Counted from the stretch's first letter, positions 1-9,193 are shown. The stretch: DNA of 64,000 nucleotides from Pseudanabaena sp. (GCA_003249015.1 QBLS01000015.1:1-64000), one strand, 5' to 3'. Notes: generated by a model from the sequence alone, not told the origin. Translations and numbers: made by a program.

Positions 1-65
1 TCAGCCAACGTATACTGCTGGCTGAGCGAAGTCGAAGCCCTAACTCTTATTTGAAACAGCTAGTA
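1..65. repeat. Palindromic dispersed repeat, copy A
   Basis: The segment carries the motif GGCTGAGCGAAGTCGAAGCC preceded by a stem (TCAGCCA...TGGCTGA), then a tail reading AACTCTTATTTGAAACAGC. A second copy lies at 62871-62932 with the same flank and tail, but its stem core is reverse-complemented relative to this one. Related but shorter copies occur at 50757-50800 and 62832-62876. Confidence 0.8.
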
Positions 66-71
66 CAAACC

Positions 72-126
72 AAACCCCAAGAATCGAATGGCGGCGCGTA
101 GCGCCGCCACTCGATTCTTGGGGTTT
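72..126. repeat. Long hairpin with GGCGGCG core
   Basis: Near-perfect inverted repeat: arms AAACCCCAAGAATCGA / TCGATTCTTGGGGTTT around a core GGCGGCGCGTAGCGCCGCC. It lies downstream of the FecR-like gene (transcribed leftward) and could act as its terminator. It belongs to the window-wide family with a conserved core and variable arms. Confidence 0.8.
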
Positions 127-176
127 ATGTCTTAAGCAAGTCTTGCTTTGCTATAGTGTGAGAAAAAGTTATCAAC

Positions 177-1199
177 CTAGAAAGGAAATCTAGGCAGATT
201 GGGAGTAGGAACATTTGGGATATTTGGCAAGGGGATATTTGGTAAGGAAATTGGGAAATTAGCCCCTGGGAATAGTCCACCAAAAACGTCTCTGACTTTC
301 TCTATACCAGGAATTTGGCTAGTAAAGCCTTGAAATAAATTGCCAGTCAGTAAACCGACAAATTCATTTTCGGTAAGTTCCTGAATCACTCCTAGTACAC
401 CCTTTTGATCTACTTCAACCTTTTCCCCAGCCTTGAGTACGACTCCTTCAGATTCATCGGATTGGGAATTCTGATTTACTTGGAGAATAGGCTTATCCTC
501 AGCAGGCTTGACATTTAAAGGCTCCAGTGGGCGGGCATTTTGAGGATCATTCCGAGGCAAGATGATTTGAGTATTGCTTGGGAACGTGCTTGGAAAGTTA
601 CTGGGAGATTGGAGGTCATCTTTAACCTTCGGATTTCTACTTGGTGATGTGGGGCTGATAGGCTTGGTTGTAGAACCATTAGCAGACTCACTATCTTCTA
701 GGTCATCATCTATAACTGGTGTAGCATTACGTTTGACAACTACCTCCCCCTCCAAAACCTTGACCTGCTGGTTACCCGATTCGTCAACTTCGAGCAAATA
801 GGTAGTACCACGGACACCAGTAGTAATTGAGGCAGAGCAAGCATTTACAGCACCATTGATTAAAATCGTTCCACGCCTTAATCTTGCACATTGCCCAATA
901 TTTAAAACAGAATTGGCAGAAAGTCTAGCTACGGCTCCAGTGTTGAAGAGTAGAGATGTTCTGGATTGACCTGTGCGTACTTGTTGCCTTAGCCTAGCTA
1001 CATCATTGATGACAGCTTGTTTGTTTTGGATAAACACTTGATTGCCGTCAATGATTTCTTGGACGGTTGCTTGATTGCTTTGAGCTGAAGTAGGAGCTAC
1101 GTGAAAAGTGGTGAAGCCGCCAAAAACACATACACTGGTCAACAGAACAGCTAGCTTGTCAGATGTCTGTGGGTATTTCAAAAGATCTTGTAAAAGCAT
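177..1199 (-). CDS. FecR domain-containing exported protein
   Basis: Predicted 340-residue exported protein. A hydrophobic stretch near residues 15-38 ending in APTSAQS looks like a signal peptide. Residues about 55-155 resemble a FecR domain: a short beta-rich module with the phrases GAVARLSANSVLNIG, INGAVNACSASITTGVRGTTYLLEV and VKVLEGEVVV. The remainder is Pro/Ser/Asn rich, with a C-terminal run of repeated PNIPLPNIP-like units. Proteins with isolated FecR domains in cyanobacteria are usually of unknown function. No FecI-type sigma factor or TonB receptor gene is adjacent, so a role in iron signalling is not supported here. The nearest genes are on the other strand. Confidence 0.75.
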   Translation of the reverse strand: MLLQDLLKYPQTSDKLAVLLTSVCVFGGFTTFHVAPTSAQSNQATVQEIIDGNQVFIQNKQAVINDVARLRQQVRTGQSRTSLLFNTGAVARLSANSVLNIGQCARLRRGTILINGAVNACSASITTGVRGTTYLLEVDESGNQQVKVLEGEVVVKRNATPVIDDDLEDSESANGSTTKPISPTSPSRNPKVKDDLQSPSNFPSTFPSNTQIILPRNDPQNARPLEPLNVKPAEDKPILQVNQNSQSDESEGVVLKAGEKVEVDQKGVLGVIQELTENEFVGLLTGNLFQGFTSQIPGIEKVRDVFGGLFPGANFPISLPNIPLPNIPNVPTPNLPRFPF

Positions 1200-1251
1200 T
1201 TCTAGATATTCTCCTTACCTGTGGGACTGCTATTGAAGGTCGCTTTTTTCT

Positions 1252-1338
1252 GAGTAGCTGGGTCATAATTAACAACCTGACCCCAGTACTGTAGCGCAAG
1301 CTCTGGGATGGTTACATTTAACCGCGCTTAGCTACTTA
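1252..1338. repeat. MITE-like element, copy 1 (degenerate)
   Basis: Left end GAGTAGCTGGGTCATAATTAA and right end ATTTAACCGCGCTTAGCTACTTA form terminal inverted repeats shared with copies at 3623, 14263, 19169 and 49259. The interior is a weak hairpin. It sits between two divergently transcribed genes. Confidence 0.6.
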
Positions 1339-1396
1339 ATGAGGCAACTAAATATTATTAATTGCTAGATTTCTAACCGCTAAAGACAGTTTCATC

Positions 1397-2176
1397 ATGC
1401 AAAAGGTTTCATTGCTTTCTCATGTAGCCGCCAATACTGAGGCGATCGCTGCGTATCAAGTTAGTTACCAGACTAAATTTCGCACACTTTTGTCAAATAT
1501 TTCAGTGTCGATCGCCAAGGGAAGCAAAACTGCGCTAATTGGCGCAACAGGATCGGGAAAAACCACATTTATCCGATTGCTGAATCGACTAATCGATCCA
1601 ACGGCAGGCAAAGTCTTGCTATATGGCAAAAACATTCAAGAAATACCCATCCAAACTTTGCGGCGGCAAATCATGCTAGTTCCACAGGAATCCAGTTTGT
1701 TAGGTATGACCGTAGCTGAGGCGATCGCCTATCCCCTCAAATTACAAAGTCTGCCACAAAGTGAAATCAACTCGCGATCGCAAAAATGGCTAGATAAACT
1801 CCAAATTGATCGCAAGCTGCTTAGCCGTCAAGAATTAGAACTATCACTTGGACAACGGCAATGGATATCTATTGCTAGGGCTTTAATTCTAGAACCAGAA
1901 GTAATTTTACTAGATGAGCCAACGGCATCCCTAGATCGCGGGTTAGCGCATTTACTTTTAGATATTCTGACTGAACTAACAGAGTCCTCACAGCCTGTAA
2001 CAGTGGTCATGATCAATCACCAGTTAGATCTAGTCAGTGCATGGTGCGATCGCCTAATCTGTTTCCACCAAGGTGAGTTAATTCAAGAGTCTGAAGCTAA
2101 GGAAGTAAATTGGCAAGAAATTGACAATTTGCTAAAGCGCGATGTAAGCAGCAATATTCAAAACGATGACTGGTGA
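1397..2176 (+). CDS. ABC transporter ATP-binding protein (orphan)
   Basis: Single ABC ATPase domain of 259 residues. Walker A is GATGSGKT at residues 49-56, the Q-loop lies in LVPQESS near 97, the signature is LSLGQRQ at about 149-155, Walker B is VILLDEP at about 169-175 and the H-loop His is near 208. The signature differs from the canonical LSGGQ by a Leu. No membrane permease or binding-protein gene is adjacent, so the substrate cannot be inferred. The compact architecture resembles small YbbL/phosphate-type ATPases. Start is the ATG at 1397. Confidence 0.85.
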   Translation: MQKVSLLSHVAANTEAIAAYQVSYQTKFRTLLSNISVSIAKGSKTALIGATGSGKTTFIRLLNRLIDPTAGKVLLYGKNIQEIPIQTLRRQIMLVPQESSLLGMTVAEAIAYPLKLQSLPQSEINSRSQKWLDKLQIDRKLLSRQELELSLGQRQWISIARALILEPEVILLDEPTASLDRGLAHLLLDILTELTESSQPVTVVMINHQLDLVSAWCDRLICFHQGELIQESEAKEVNWQEIDNLLKRDVSSNIQNDDW

Positions 2177-2223
2177 ATATCTTGAGGACGTGGCAAAGCC
2201 TTGTTCTCATTCTCAATAAGCCG

Positions 2224-3231
2224 CTAACCAATCTGATAGGTTTGATTGCGCCCTAGCTCCTTAGCTCGATATAAGGCATAGTCGGCTGCTGTTAGCAATA
2301 TCGATGGTAGGGAGTCAACTTTGGGAATCATAGAAGTCACGCCCATACTGAGGGTGACAAATTCACTTACTAAAGAGTCTTCGTGGGGTAACGCTAACTC
2401 GGAAAGCCCTTTTTTAATAGATTCTGCGATCGCGAGCGCCCCCGCAGTTTCCGTATTGGGAAGAACTAACACAAACTCTTCGCCGCCATACCTCGCCGCC
2501 AGATCCGCAGGTCTGCGGATAGACTGTCTAATCAAAAGTGAAACTTTGCGTAAACAGTCATCGCCTGCGATATGCCCATAGGTATCGTTATAGTTCTTAA
2601 AAAAATCAATGTCACACATAATCAGTGACAAGGGGCTTTGCTCCCTCGCCAGCCTCTGCCACTCCTGATCGAGATACTCATCAAAGCAGCGTCGGTTGGC
2701 TAACTGGGTTAAACCATCAAGATTAACTAGCCGCCCCAGCTTTTCATTTGCTTCTTGTAATAACGTCTCGGCAATAATGCGACTGTTAATCTCTTGCTTG
2801 AGTTTCTCATTTTGCTCTTGCAACTGTCGTTGTAGTCTTCGTAAAGTCAGTTGGTTCTCAATTCTTGCCACAACTTCGGCAATCTGAAAAGGCTTAGTAA
2901 TGTAGTCTACTCCCCCAACTTTAAAGGCTTGTACCTTATCAAGTACTTCATCACGGGCGCTAATAAAAATAACTGGAATCTCACAGGTTGAGTCACTAGC
3001 CTTTAACTGTTGACAAACCTCAAACCCATTGAAGTTGGGCATATTGATGTCTAGTAGTACCAGATCTGGCTTTTCATGCTGAACCACTGATGTCGCTATC
3101 AGGCTGTCGTTTACACCGTGAGATCTATAACCCCGCCGAGTCAGCATCGTAATTAACAAATGTAAATTATGTGGCGTATCGTCTACGACTAAGATGTACT
3201 CACTTTTAGGGATGGTTTCGAGAGATTGCAT
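2224..3231 (-). CDS. Response regulator with GGDEF diguanylate cyclase domain
   Basis: 335 residues. An N-terminal receiver domain (about 10-130) has the acidic pocket VVDD at 16-18 and the phospho-acceptor Asp61 in LLDINMP. A coiled-coil linker (about 135-170) leads to a GGDEF domain with active-site motif GGEEF. An RPAD motif sits five residues before GGEEF, which matches the RxxD inhibitory I-site, so product feedback inhibition is expected. The protein should make cyclic di-GMP when phosphorylated. No cognate histidine kinase is adjacent. Confidence 0.93.
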   Translation of the reverse strand: MQSLETIPKSEYILVVDDTPHNLHLLITMLTRRGYRSHGVNDSLIATSVVQHEKPDLVLLDINMPNFNGFEVCQQLKASDSTCEIPVIFISARDEVLDKVQAFKVGGVDYITKPFQIAEVVARIENQLTLRRLQRQLQEQNEKLKQEINSRIIAETLLQEANEKLGRLVNLDGLTQLANRRCFDEYLDQEWQRLAREQSPLSLIMCDIDFFKNYNDTYGHIAGDDCLRKVSLLIRQSIRRPADLAARYGGEEFVLVLPNTETAGALAIAESIKKGLSELALPHEDSLVSEFVTLSMGVTSMIPKVDSLPSILLTAADYALYRAKELGRNQTYQIG

Positions 3232-3785
3232 TTTCCTATGTTTGCTACATCTTTAAAAATTGACTTAACCAGAACTCTGAGACTAGAAACGTATCTACTA
3301 ATTTTTTACTTCTGACGAACTCGCGCTAATATACATAGGTAAGCTGAAGAATCCATGGATTCAAATTTAATTACCTGAACGCTAAAGAGTATTTTTCAAG
3401 TATATACTTCTTCCCAAAGATAAAAGACTAAAATTATCTTTATACTTGCTACGGTTTTATCTTACCCATGGGCAGATTTTTATTAGCTATTAGCAGTTCT
3501 CCCGATCAAAAAATAAAAGTTGTTTTTTGAAAGTTTGCCTAATGTCAGCTTCCAAAAAATGATTTGACTTTATATGATGAAAAAACTACTGAATACGCAC
3601 ATTATCTTACCCAACTTAATATGAGTAGCTGGGCATAATTAAAAACAAGATCTAAAACCTGTGGCGCTCGTGCCGCGTGTGTCATAGGTCTTAGGGTTTT
3701 ATATTTAACCTGCCTAGAAAAAGAACATTCTGTTTACCCTTTGCTTGCCTCCATATCTCACCACTTACTGCCACAGTGTTAGTTA
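3232..3785. other. Intergenic region upstream of ccmO
   Basis: About 550 bases between divergent genes (the diguanylate cyclase and ccmO). It contains a perfect palindrome GAATCCATGGATTC at 3349-3362, two tandem heptamers (TTAGCTA, TTAGCAG) at 3483-3496 and MITE-like copy 2 at 3623-3717. The ccmO promoter must lie here or inside the element. I see no small gene or RNA that I recognise. Confidence 0.6.
3623..3717. repeat. MITE-like element, copy 2
   Basis: Left terminus GAGTAGCTGGGCATAATTAA and right terminus ATATTTAACCTGCCTAG are imperfect inverted repeats. The inner arms (AAACCTGTGGCGC...) are less perfect than in copies 3 and 4. It ends about 70 bases before ccmO. Confidence 0.65.
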
Positions 3786-4529
3786 ATGTCTACTAGTTCA
3801 TTTCAGAGAGACGATTTATCAGGAAGTGCTTTGGGCATGGTTTCGACTATTAGCTTTCCTGCGATCGTAGGAACTGCGGATATGATGCTGAAATCTGCGA
3901 CTGTGAGACTAGTTGGTTACGAAAAAGTTGGAAATGGCTTTTGTACGGCAATCGTGCGTGGTCAAATTACTGATGTGCGAATGGCTGTAGAGGCAGGAGC
4001 TGAAACCGCTAGAGAATTCGGTCAGTTAGTTTCTACAATTGTAATTCCTCGTCCCTATCCCAACTTGGAAGCAATTTTACCAATTAGTACCAAGCTAAGT
4101 CAGCTCACCGATGGTCGCTATAGTCGGTTGAGTAATCAAGCTATTGGGCTACTTGAGACTCGTGGCTTTCCTGCGATGGTTGGCTCTGCAGATATGATGC
4201 TGAAATCAGCAGATGTGCATCTCGCAGGTTACGAAACCATCGGTGCTGGATTATGCACCGCAATTATTAGAGGTAATGTCGCTGATGTGGCGATCGCGAT
4301 CGAAGCAGGTATGTATGAAGCTGAACGCATTGGCGAATTTCATACCTTAATGATTATTCCTCGTCCCCTTGACGACTTAGAAGATACCCTCCCCACTTCA
4401 GAGTATTGGATTGAAACTCCTATTCCTATCCAAATCCCCATATCTTTACAAGAACAAGAGCAGGAGTTAGTGCAAATGCCTAATCTAGAAATCGCCGAGT
4501 TAGAAACCATACCCATAAACGAGCGTTAG
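3786..4529 (+). CDS. ccmO: Carboxysome shell protein CcmO (tandem BMC domains)
   Basis: 247 residues with two BMC domains, at about residues 16-100 and 119-204. Each has the shell-protein pattern FPAxVGxADMMLKSA...VxLxGYExxGxGxCTAIxRG and a C-terminal IPRP segment. Tandem-BMC CcmO is a trimeric pseudohexamer required for beta-carboxysome shell assembly. A 40-residue acidic/Pro-rich tail (after residue 204) follows the second domain. It heads the ccm cluster, about 500 bases before ccmK2; in many cyanobacteria ccmO instead follows ccmN or is unlinked. Confidence 0.95.
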   Translation: MSTSSFQRDDLSGSALGMVSTISFPAIVGTADMMLKSATVRLVGYEKVGNGFCTAIVRGQITDVRMAVEAGAETAREFGQLVSTIVIPRPYPNLEAILPISTKLSQLTDGRYSRLSNQAIGLLETRGFPAMVGSADMMLKSADVHLAGYETIGAGLCTAIIRGNVADVAIAIEAGMYEAERIGEFHTLMIIPRPLDDLEDTLPTSEYWIETPIPIQIPISLQEQEQELVQMPNLEIAELETIPINER

Positions 4530-5036
4530 GAAAACGCTCCTTGATTACAATCCATTGCGAAACGCAGAAGTGTTAAATAAGCACTAGAAATAAGTCGAAA
4601 TTATATAGGTCATTTAGATTTATCATGGCGGCTTATATTGTCAAATGTACCGCCACTAGCTATCGTATATATAAAGATAGATTTGAATAAATCAATACTA
4701 TTCACTTTCTCTGATTATTCGGATTTATTGAAGTTATTTCTGTAGTAATAAATACTTACTAATTACTTTTTAAGTAATGATTTAAGTTGATTGTTTGCAG
4801 CAAGTTTTCAGCACTAATCCGAAAATTAGCCACAAGAGCTATTTCCTTAAAGAAATTGCATCCAGTGAGAAGAGCTTCATCTAATTTTTGCTTTACATTA
4901 AAGATCTTAAATTTGATGTGTTAATTGAACTGATCGTGGCTAAGATCAATAGTTGCGCTCGTGCATCTACATATGATTGATAGATAAATCGCGAGAACTT
5001 CAATTTTAGAGATTCGTAAGGATACTGGCTTAAATT
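4530..5036. other. Intergenic region ccmO-ccmK2
   Basis: About 500 AT-rich bases that probably hold the promoter for ccmK2-K1-L-M-N. An AT-rich inverted repeat ATTACTTTTTAAGTAAT is at 4762-4778. An open frame on the opposite strand (4893-5264) is the antisense of ccmK2 and I do not consider it a gene. No structured RNA was recognised. Confidence 0.5.
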
Positions 5037-5345
5037 ATGCCAATTGGTATTGGAATGATCGAGACTAGAGGGTTCCCCGCAGTTGTAGAAGCGGCGGACG
5101 CTATGGTCAAAGCAGCTCGCGTTACCCTTGTGGGTTACGAGAAAATCGGTAGCGGACGGGTAACTGTCATTATTAGAGGTGACATCTCTGAGGTGAGAGC
5201 TTCCATTGACGCTGGCGTAGACGCTGCAAATCGAGTCAATGGAGGCGAAGTAGTTTCGACCCACACCATCGCTCGACCAAGTGAAAACCTAGAGTATGTT
5301 CTGCCAATTCGCTATACGCGAGAAGTTGAACAGTTTGCATTCTAG
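5037..5345 (+). CDS. ccmK2: Carboxysome shell hexamer protein CcmK2
   Basis: 102-residue single BMC domain, the usual CcmK length. Family hallmarks are [20 protein letters not shown], the pore-loop region [14 protein letters not shown] and the C-terminal [16 protein letters not shown]. It forms hexamers that tile the facets of the beta-carboxysome shell and controls metabolite flux through the central pore. The short C-terminus compared with the next gene fits CcmK2, and the order K2-K1-L-M-N matches Synechocystis. Start is ATG 5037. Confidence 0.95.
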   Translation: MPIGIGMIETRGFPAVVEAADAMVKAARVTLVGYEKIGSGRVTVIIRGDISEVRASIDAGVDAANRVNGGEVVSTHTIARPSENLEYVLPIRYTREVEQFAF

Positions 5346-5466
5346 TGGGTTTAAAGCCCAACAACCTTACTAGTTTGTAATTGTCTCAAAAAGATTTTTG
5401 CAAAAAAGTATTATTCAATTACATTTTCTTTATTTTCATTATTTGTTTTTTAGGAGAACATTAATT

Positions 5467-5808
5467 ATGGCGATCGCAGTTGGAATGATTGAAACTCTTG
5501 GTTTCCCCGCCGTTGTAGAAGCAGCCGATGCTATGGTCAAGGCAGCTCGCGTCACCTTAGTGGGCTACGAAAAGATCGGTAGTGGTCGCGTTACCGTTAT
5601 CGTCCGTGGTGACGTATCTGAAGTTCAAGCTTCAGTTGCGGCTGGCACTGACTCAGTAAAGCGTGTCAATGGCGGACAAGTACTTTCCACCCACATCATT
5701 GCTCGTCCTCACGAAAACCTCGAATACGTTCTACCTATTCGCTACACCGAAGAAGTCGAGCAGTTTCGTGACAATGTTAACTCCATTCGTCCAATGAACC
5801 GCCCGTAG
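5467..5808 (+). CDS. ccmK1: Carboxysome shell hexamer protein CcmK1
   Basis: 113 residues from ATG 5467. The frame is open upstream to 5398, but TAGGAGAACA at 5451-5460 is a good ribosome-binding site for 5467, and the family begins MAIAVGMIE. It is nearly identical to the preceding CcmK through the BMC fold, with an extra C-terminal tail ([12 protein letters not shown]) as in CcmK1. The pair is a local duplication that lets the shell mix hexamers. The gene lies 121 bases after ccmK2 and is probably co-transcribed. Confidence 0.95.
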   Translation: MAIAVGMIETLGFPAVVEAADAMVKAARVTLVGYEKIGSGRVTVIVRGDVSEVQASVAAGTDSVKRVNGGQVLSTHIIARPHENLEYVLPIRYTEEVEQFRDNVNSIRPMNRP

Positions 5809-5823
5809 TTAAGCCTGATTAGC

Positions 5824-5839
5824 CAGCGCTTTAGCGCTG
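5824..5839. repeat. Short hairpin between ccmK1 and ccmL
   Basis: CAGCGCTTTAGCGCTG forms a 6-bp stem in the ccmK1-ccmL gap. It has no U-tract, so it is more likely an mRNA-processing or stability element than a terminator, which would fit the need for many more CcmK than CcmL subunits. Confidence 0.5.
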
Positions 5840-5923
5840 TCTAAGTTTGCGATCGCTCTAAATTATTGAATGCAATGCTGATCTGGCTGGCATTTATCGC
5901 TCAACTAACGTACTCATAACAAT

Positions 5924-6232
5924 ATGCAAATAGCTAGAGTTTGCGGTACGGTCGTCAGTACCTACAAAGAAGCCAATTTATCGGGAACCAAGTTTTTGCT
6001 TTTACAAATCGTTGATTTGCAAGGACAGATGCTCTCAGATTATGAAGTTGCTGCTGATACTGTGGGTGCAGGGATAGATGAGTGGGTACTGTTTAGCCGA
6101 GGTAGTGGTGCAAGACAAGTAACAAATAGCGAGAACCGTCCTATTGATGCGGCGGTGATTGCCATCATTGATACAGTAAGCCTGAGCGATCGCACTCTTT
6201 ACAGCAAAAAATACAGCGAAAGAATGCTCTAG
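5924..6232 (+). CDS. ccmL: Carboxysome vertex protein CcmL
   Basis: 102-residue EutN/CcmL-type pentamer. Recognisable segments are MQIARVCGTVVSTYKE, GTKFLLLQIVD, VAADTVGAGIDEWVLFSRGSGAR and DAAVIAIID. CcmL pentamers cap the twelve vertices of the icosahedral shell. Position between ccmK1 and ccmM is canonical. Confidence 0.96.
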   Translation: MQIARVCGTVVSTYKEANLSGTKFLLLQIVDLQGQMLSDYEVAADTVGAGIDEWVLFSRGSGARQVTNSENRPIDAAVIAIIDTVSLSDRTLYSKKYSERML

Positions 6233-6360
6233 CTGAGTAAATAGCGCTAATCAAAAATATTTCTCCGATGTTGTAGCTTGAGTTGTTATTTGGAGGAGTG
6301 CTTCTAGGCTCTTATATTTCTAACTCAGATATAAGTAAAGCTTAGAGGTGCGAATTTACT

Positions 6361-8403
6361 ATGGTAGTCCGTAGCCTTGCCGCCCCCCCTACACCTTGGT
6401 CTAGGAGTTTGGCTGAACCCACAATTGATCCATCTGCATATGTTCATTCTTTCTCCAATTTGATTGGAGATATTCATGTTGGCGCTAATGTTTTGATTGC
6501 TCCTGGCACCTCGATTCGAGCTGATGAGGGCAGTCCTTTTCACATTGGTTACAGTACTAATGTTCAGGATGGCGTGGTCATTCATGGATTAGAAAAAGGA
6601 CATGTGCTAGGTGCAGATGGTAAAGAATATTCCGTCTGGATTGGTAACAATACTTCAATTACGCACATGGCACTGATTCATGGGCCAGCATATATTGGAG
6701 ACAATTGTTTTGTTGGGTTTCGCTCCACTGTTTTTAATGCTCGAGTCGGCGATGGCTGTGTGATCGCCTTACATGCTCTTGTCCAAGATGTAGAAATTCC
6801 TGCGGGTAAATATGTTCCCTCTGGTGCGGTGATTACCACACAGCAACAAGCCGACCTGCTACCAAATGTGAGGGAGTCTGAACAGAATTTTGCAGTTCAT
6901 GTTGTAGGTATCAATGAGTCCTTGAGGCAAGGATATCAATGTGCTGCTGATATTGCCTGTATTACCCCCATTCGTCAACAACAGGATTTTCCATCCCCAA
7001 TTAATAATTCTGCCGCCGCTAATTCTAGTGGTCAACTTAATAAACAAAGTTTTCAACAAACTGAACAGTTCAATAAAAATTCTACAATCTCAAATACAAA
7101 TGCACAGAGGAACGAACCTATGAATGGGGATTTAGCGCAGCAAATAAGGCAACTTTTAGCTCAGGGCTACCATGTTGCGGTGGAATATGCTGATGAAAGA
7201 CGTTTTCGTACTGGATCTTGGCAGTCCTACGCAATTCCGCATATCTCTGAGGCAACTACTGTAATTAATGCTGTTCAAAATGCCTTAGCTGAAAACGAAG
7301 GCGACTATGTTCGTCTTTTTGGTGTTGACCCCAAAGCGAAGCGTCGCCTAGCAGAAATGATTATTCAACGCCCAGGCGATCAGCCCGTTGTTTTCAATAA
7401 TGCTACCTCTAGCAATGGTTCCTACACAGCGCCGAAGCCTGCTGCTGCCGCCGTTAATAATGGCAGTGATATTGCTACCCAAGTTCGTCAACTTCTTGCT
7501 CAAGGTTATCGCATTAGTACGGAATATGCCGATGCAAGACGTTTTCGTTCGGCATCATGGATGACTGGACCTGCCATTGATGCTTCCAATGAGTCAACTG
7601 TGATTTCTGCTTTGAATAGCATTCTTGCAGAACATGAAGGAGAATATGTCCGTCTGGTGGGAGTTGATCCTAAAGCTAAGCGTCGTGTTGTCGAAACTGT
7701 GATTCAGCGCGCTGATAGCCAACCTCAAACTGTTAGTCAAGCTACAGCTAGTTCCCCTAGTTACAAGTCTTCCATCTCTGCTAATGGTAGCAATGGAACT
7801 AATGATATTGCCGTTCATGTGCGTCAATTGCTAGCGCAAGGACATCGCATTAGTGTGGAACACGCTGATGAGCGCCATTTCCGTACGACATCTTGGCAAA
7901 CCCTGCCAGCTATTACGGCTAGTGATGCTTCTTCCGCGATCGCTGCTTTAGAGAATTACATTTCCGAATACAGCGACGAGTATGTGCGTCTAGTGGGAGT
8001 TGATCCTAAGTTCAAACGCCGTGTCATGGAATTGTTGGTAAATCGTCCTGGTGGTCAGACTACCCCTACGGTAGCGCGTACTGCGGTCAAAGTAAGCAGC
8101 TCTAGCAATGGTTCCTATGGTGGAGGCAGCGCTGGTAAGATTAGCGGCGATATGCTGGCAAGGATTCGTCAACTCTTGGCTCAGGGCTATCGTATCGGCA
8201 CTGAACATGCCGATGAGCGTCACTTCCGCACTAGTTCTTGGCATAGTTGCTCACCGATCGCTGCTTCCAATGAATCTGAAGTAATTAGAGCTTTAGAAGC
8301 TTGCCTAGATGAGCATGGTGATGAGTATGTTCGCTTACTAGGGATTGACACTAAGGCGAAGCGTCGCGTATTTGAAGGCATTATCCAACGTCCTGTCAAA
8401 TAG
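6361..8403 (+). CDS. ccmM: Carboxysome scaffold protein CcmM (gamma-CA plus four SSU-like modules)
   Basis: 680 residues. Residues 1-205 form a gamma-carbonic-anhydrase left-handed beta-helix with zinc-ligand histidines His75, His102 and His107 and the Cys194/Cys200 pair known to form an activating disulphide in CcmM. A Gln/Asn/Ser linker leads to four Rubisco-small-subunit-like modules (about 255-340, 369-452, 481-564, 596-680), each with IRQLLAQGY..., FRxxSW and YVRLxGxDxKxKRR. The modules crosslink Rubisco into the pre-carboxysome condensate. Only the fourth module keeps a Cys pair (Cys630/Cys648). An internal in-frame ATG (codon 254, position 7120) preceded by AGAGG suggests the short isoform is made by internal initiation. 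Confidence 0.97.
   Translation: MVVRSLAAPPTPWSRSLAEPTIDPSAYVHSFSNLIGDIHVGANVLIAPGTSIRADEGSPFHIGYSTNVQDGVVIHGLEKGHVLGADGKEYSVWIGNNTSITHMALIHGPAYIGDNCFVGFRSTVFNARVGDGCVIALHALVQDVEIPAGKYVPSGAVITTQQQADLLPNVRESEQNFAVHVVGINESLRQGYQCAADIACITPIRQQQDFPSPINNSAAANSSGQLNKQSFQQTEQFNKNSTISNTNAQRNEPMNGDLAQQIRQLLAQGYHVAVEYADERRFRTGSWQSYAIPHISEATTVINAVQNALAENEGDYVRLFGVDPKAKRRLAEMIIQRPGDQPVVFNNATSSNGSYTAPKPAAAAVNNGSDIATQVRQLLAQGYRISTEYADARRFRSASWMTGPAIDASNESTVISALNSILAEHEGEYVRLVGVDPKAKRRVVETVIQRADSQPQTVSQATASSPSYKSSISANGSNGTNDIAVHVRQLLAQGHRISVEHADERHFRTTSWQTLPAITASDASSAIAALENYISEYSDEYVRLVGVDPKFKRRVMELLVNRPGGQTTPTVARTAVKVSSSSNGSYGGGSAGKISGDMLARIRQLLAQGYRIGTEHADERHFRTSSWHSCSPIAASNESEVIRALEACLDEHGDEYVRLLGIDTKAKRRVFEGIIQRPVK
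7106..7122 (+). promoter_or_regulatory. Internal ribosome-binding site and start for short CcmM
   Basis: AGAGG at 7106-7110 lies nine bases before ATG 7120, which is in frame (codon 254) exactly at the boundary between the linker and the first SSU-like module. Short CcmM lacking the carbonic anhydrase domain is known from other beta-cyanobacteria. Initiation here would give a 427-residue protein with four modules. Confidence 0.7.
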
Positions 8404-8414
8404 CTCGTTCCCAT

Positions 8415-8484
8415 TCAAGGATTAGTGGTGCGGCACTCCGCGTCACTAATCCTTGAGTAGGAACCTCGCTGTGCGAGGTTCCTT
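8415..8484. terminator. Two consecutive hairpins between ccmM and ccmN
   Basis: The first hairpin (8415-8456) has arms TCAAGGATTAGTG(G)TGCGG / CCGCGTCACTAATCCTTGA. The second (8459-8484) is AGGAACCTCG-CTGTG-CGAGGTTCCT followed by TTTT, a plausible Rho-independent terminator. Both lie before the ccmN start, so they could reduce ccmN relative to ccmM. Confidence 0.65.
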
Positions 8485-8515
8485 TTTGAATTTAGAGAAT
8501 TGAGAAATTACGCTG

Positions 8516-9193
8516 ATGCAATCAAACTACTTACCACCTTTAGAGCCGATTGGAGATTTTCGCTCCTATGTTTGTGGGAATGTAGTAATTGATCAAACGG
8601 CAGCGATCGCATCAGGAGTATTAATTCAAGCGGATCAAGGCGGACAAATCACGATCGCGGCTGGGGTTTGCATTGGTATGGGGGCAGTACTCCATGCTCA
8701 AGATGGATTGCTAGAAATTTGTACTGGGGCGAATTTGGGGGCAGGGGTACTTGTATATGGAAATAGCAAAATTGGGGAAGGGGCTTGTATTGGGGCATCA
8801 AGTTCAATTGTCCATGCAGTGATCGCCAGAGGCGTAATTGTCCCTCCCTGTTCTTTAATTAGTGGTTTGTCTCAAGGTACTCTTGAAAAAGAGGTTAGCC
8901 CTGCGATCGCGCAGGAGTTGAATCAAAATTCCAATTCAGTTAGCGTTCCAACTGCTGAAACTACAACCGATGACCAGGGGCAGACTCATGTCCATAACGA
9001 TACGGGTGATGCTAGTGATGCTGCAAGTGAAACTAGTGAAACAGTTTCTCCTGAGTCGAATGGTGAAGACTTAGTTTCAAGCTCACCTATACCAGATATT
9101 TCCACACTTGCGACAGCCAACTCTGCACAGGCTAAAGCATTTGCTCAGTCTCAGATTAATCGCTTCATCAAAAGACTTTATCCACAAAATTAA
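8516..9193 (+). CDS. ccmN: Carboxysome assembly protein CcmN
   Basis: 225 residues. The N-terminal half (about 1-125) is a hexapeptide-repeat left-handed beta-helix (IDQTAAIASGVLIQAD, IAAGVCIGMGAVLHAQD). A Ser/Thr/Glu-rich linker follows, then a C-terminal amphipathic helix (AKAFAQSQINRFIKRLYPQN) typical of the encapsulation peptide that binds shell CcmK. CcmN links the CcmM-Rubisco core to the shell. Start ATG 8516 follows the hairpins. The stop codon lies inside the next hairpin. Confidence 0.95.
   Translation: MQSNYLPPLEPIGDFRSYVCGNVVIDQTAAIASGVLIQADQGGQITIAAGVCIGMGAVLHAQDGLLEICTGANLGAGVLVYGNSKIGEGACIGASSSIVHAVIARGVIVPPCSLISGLSQGTLEKEVSPAIAQELNQNSNSVSVPTAETTTDDQGQTHVHNDTGDASDAASETSETVSPESNGEDLVSSSPIPDISTLATANSAQAKAFAQSQINRFIKRLYPQN

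Noticed and set aside
72-126. Repeated hairpins as a possible CRISPR array
   Set aside because: Copies are dispersed singly between genes with no regular spacing or cas genes nearby.
4893-5264. Antisense frame across ccmK2
   Set aside because: It is the complement of a strongly conserved shell gene; no independent coding signal.
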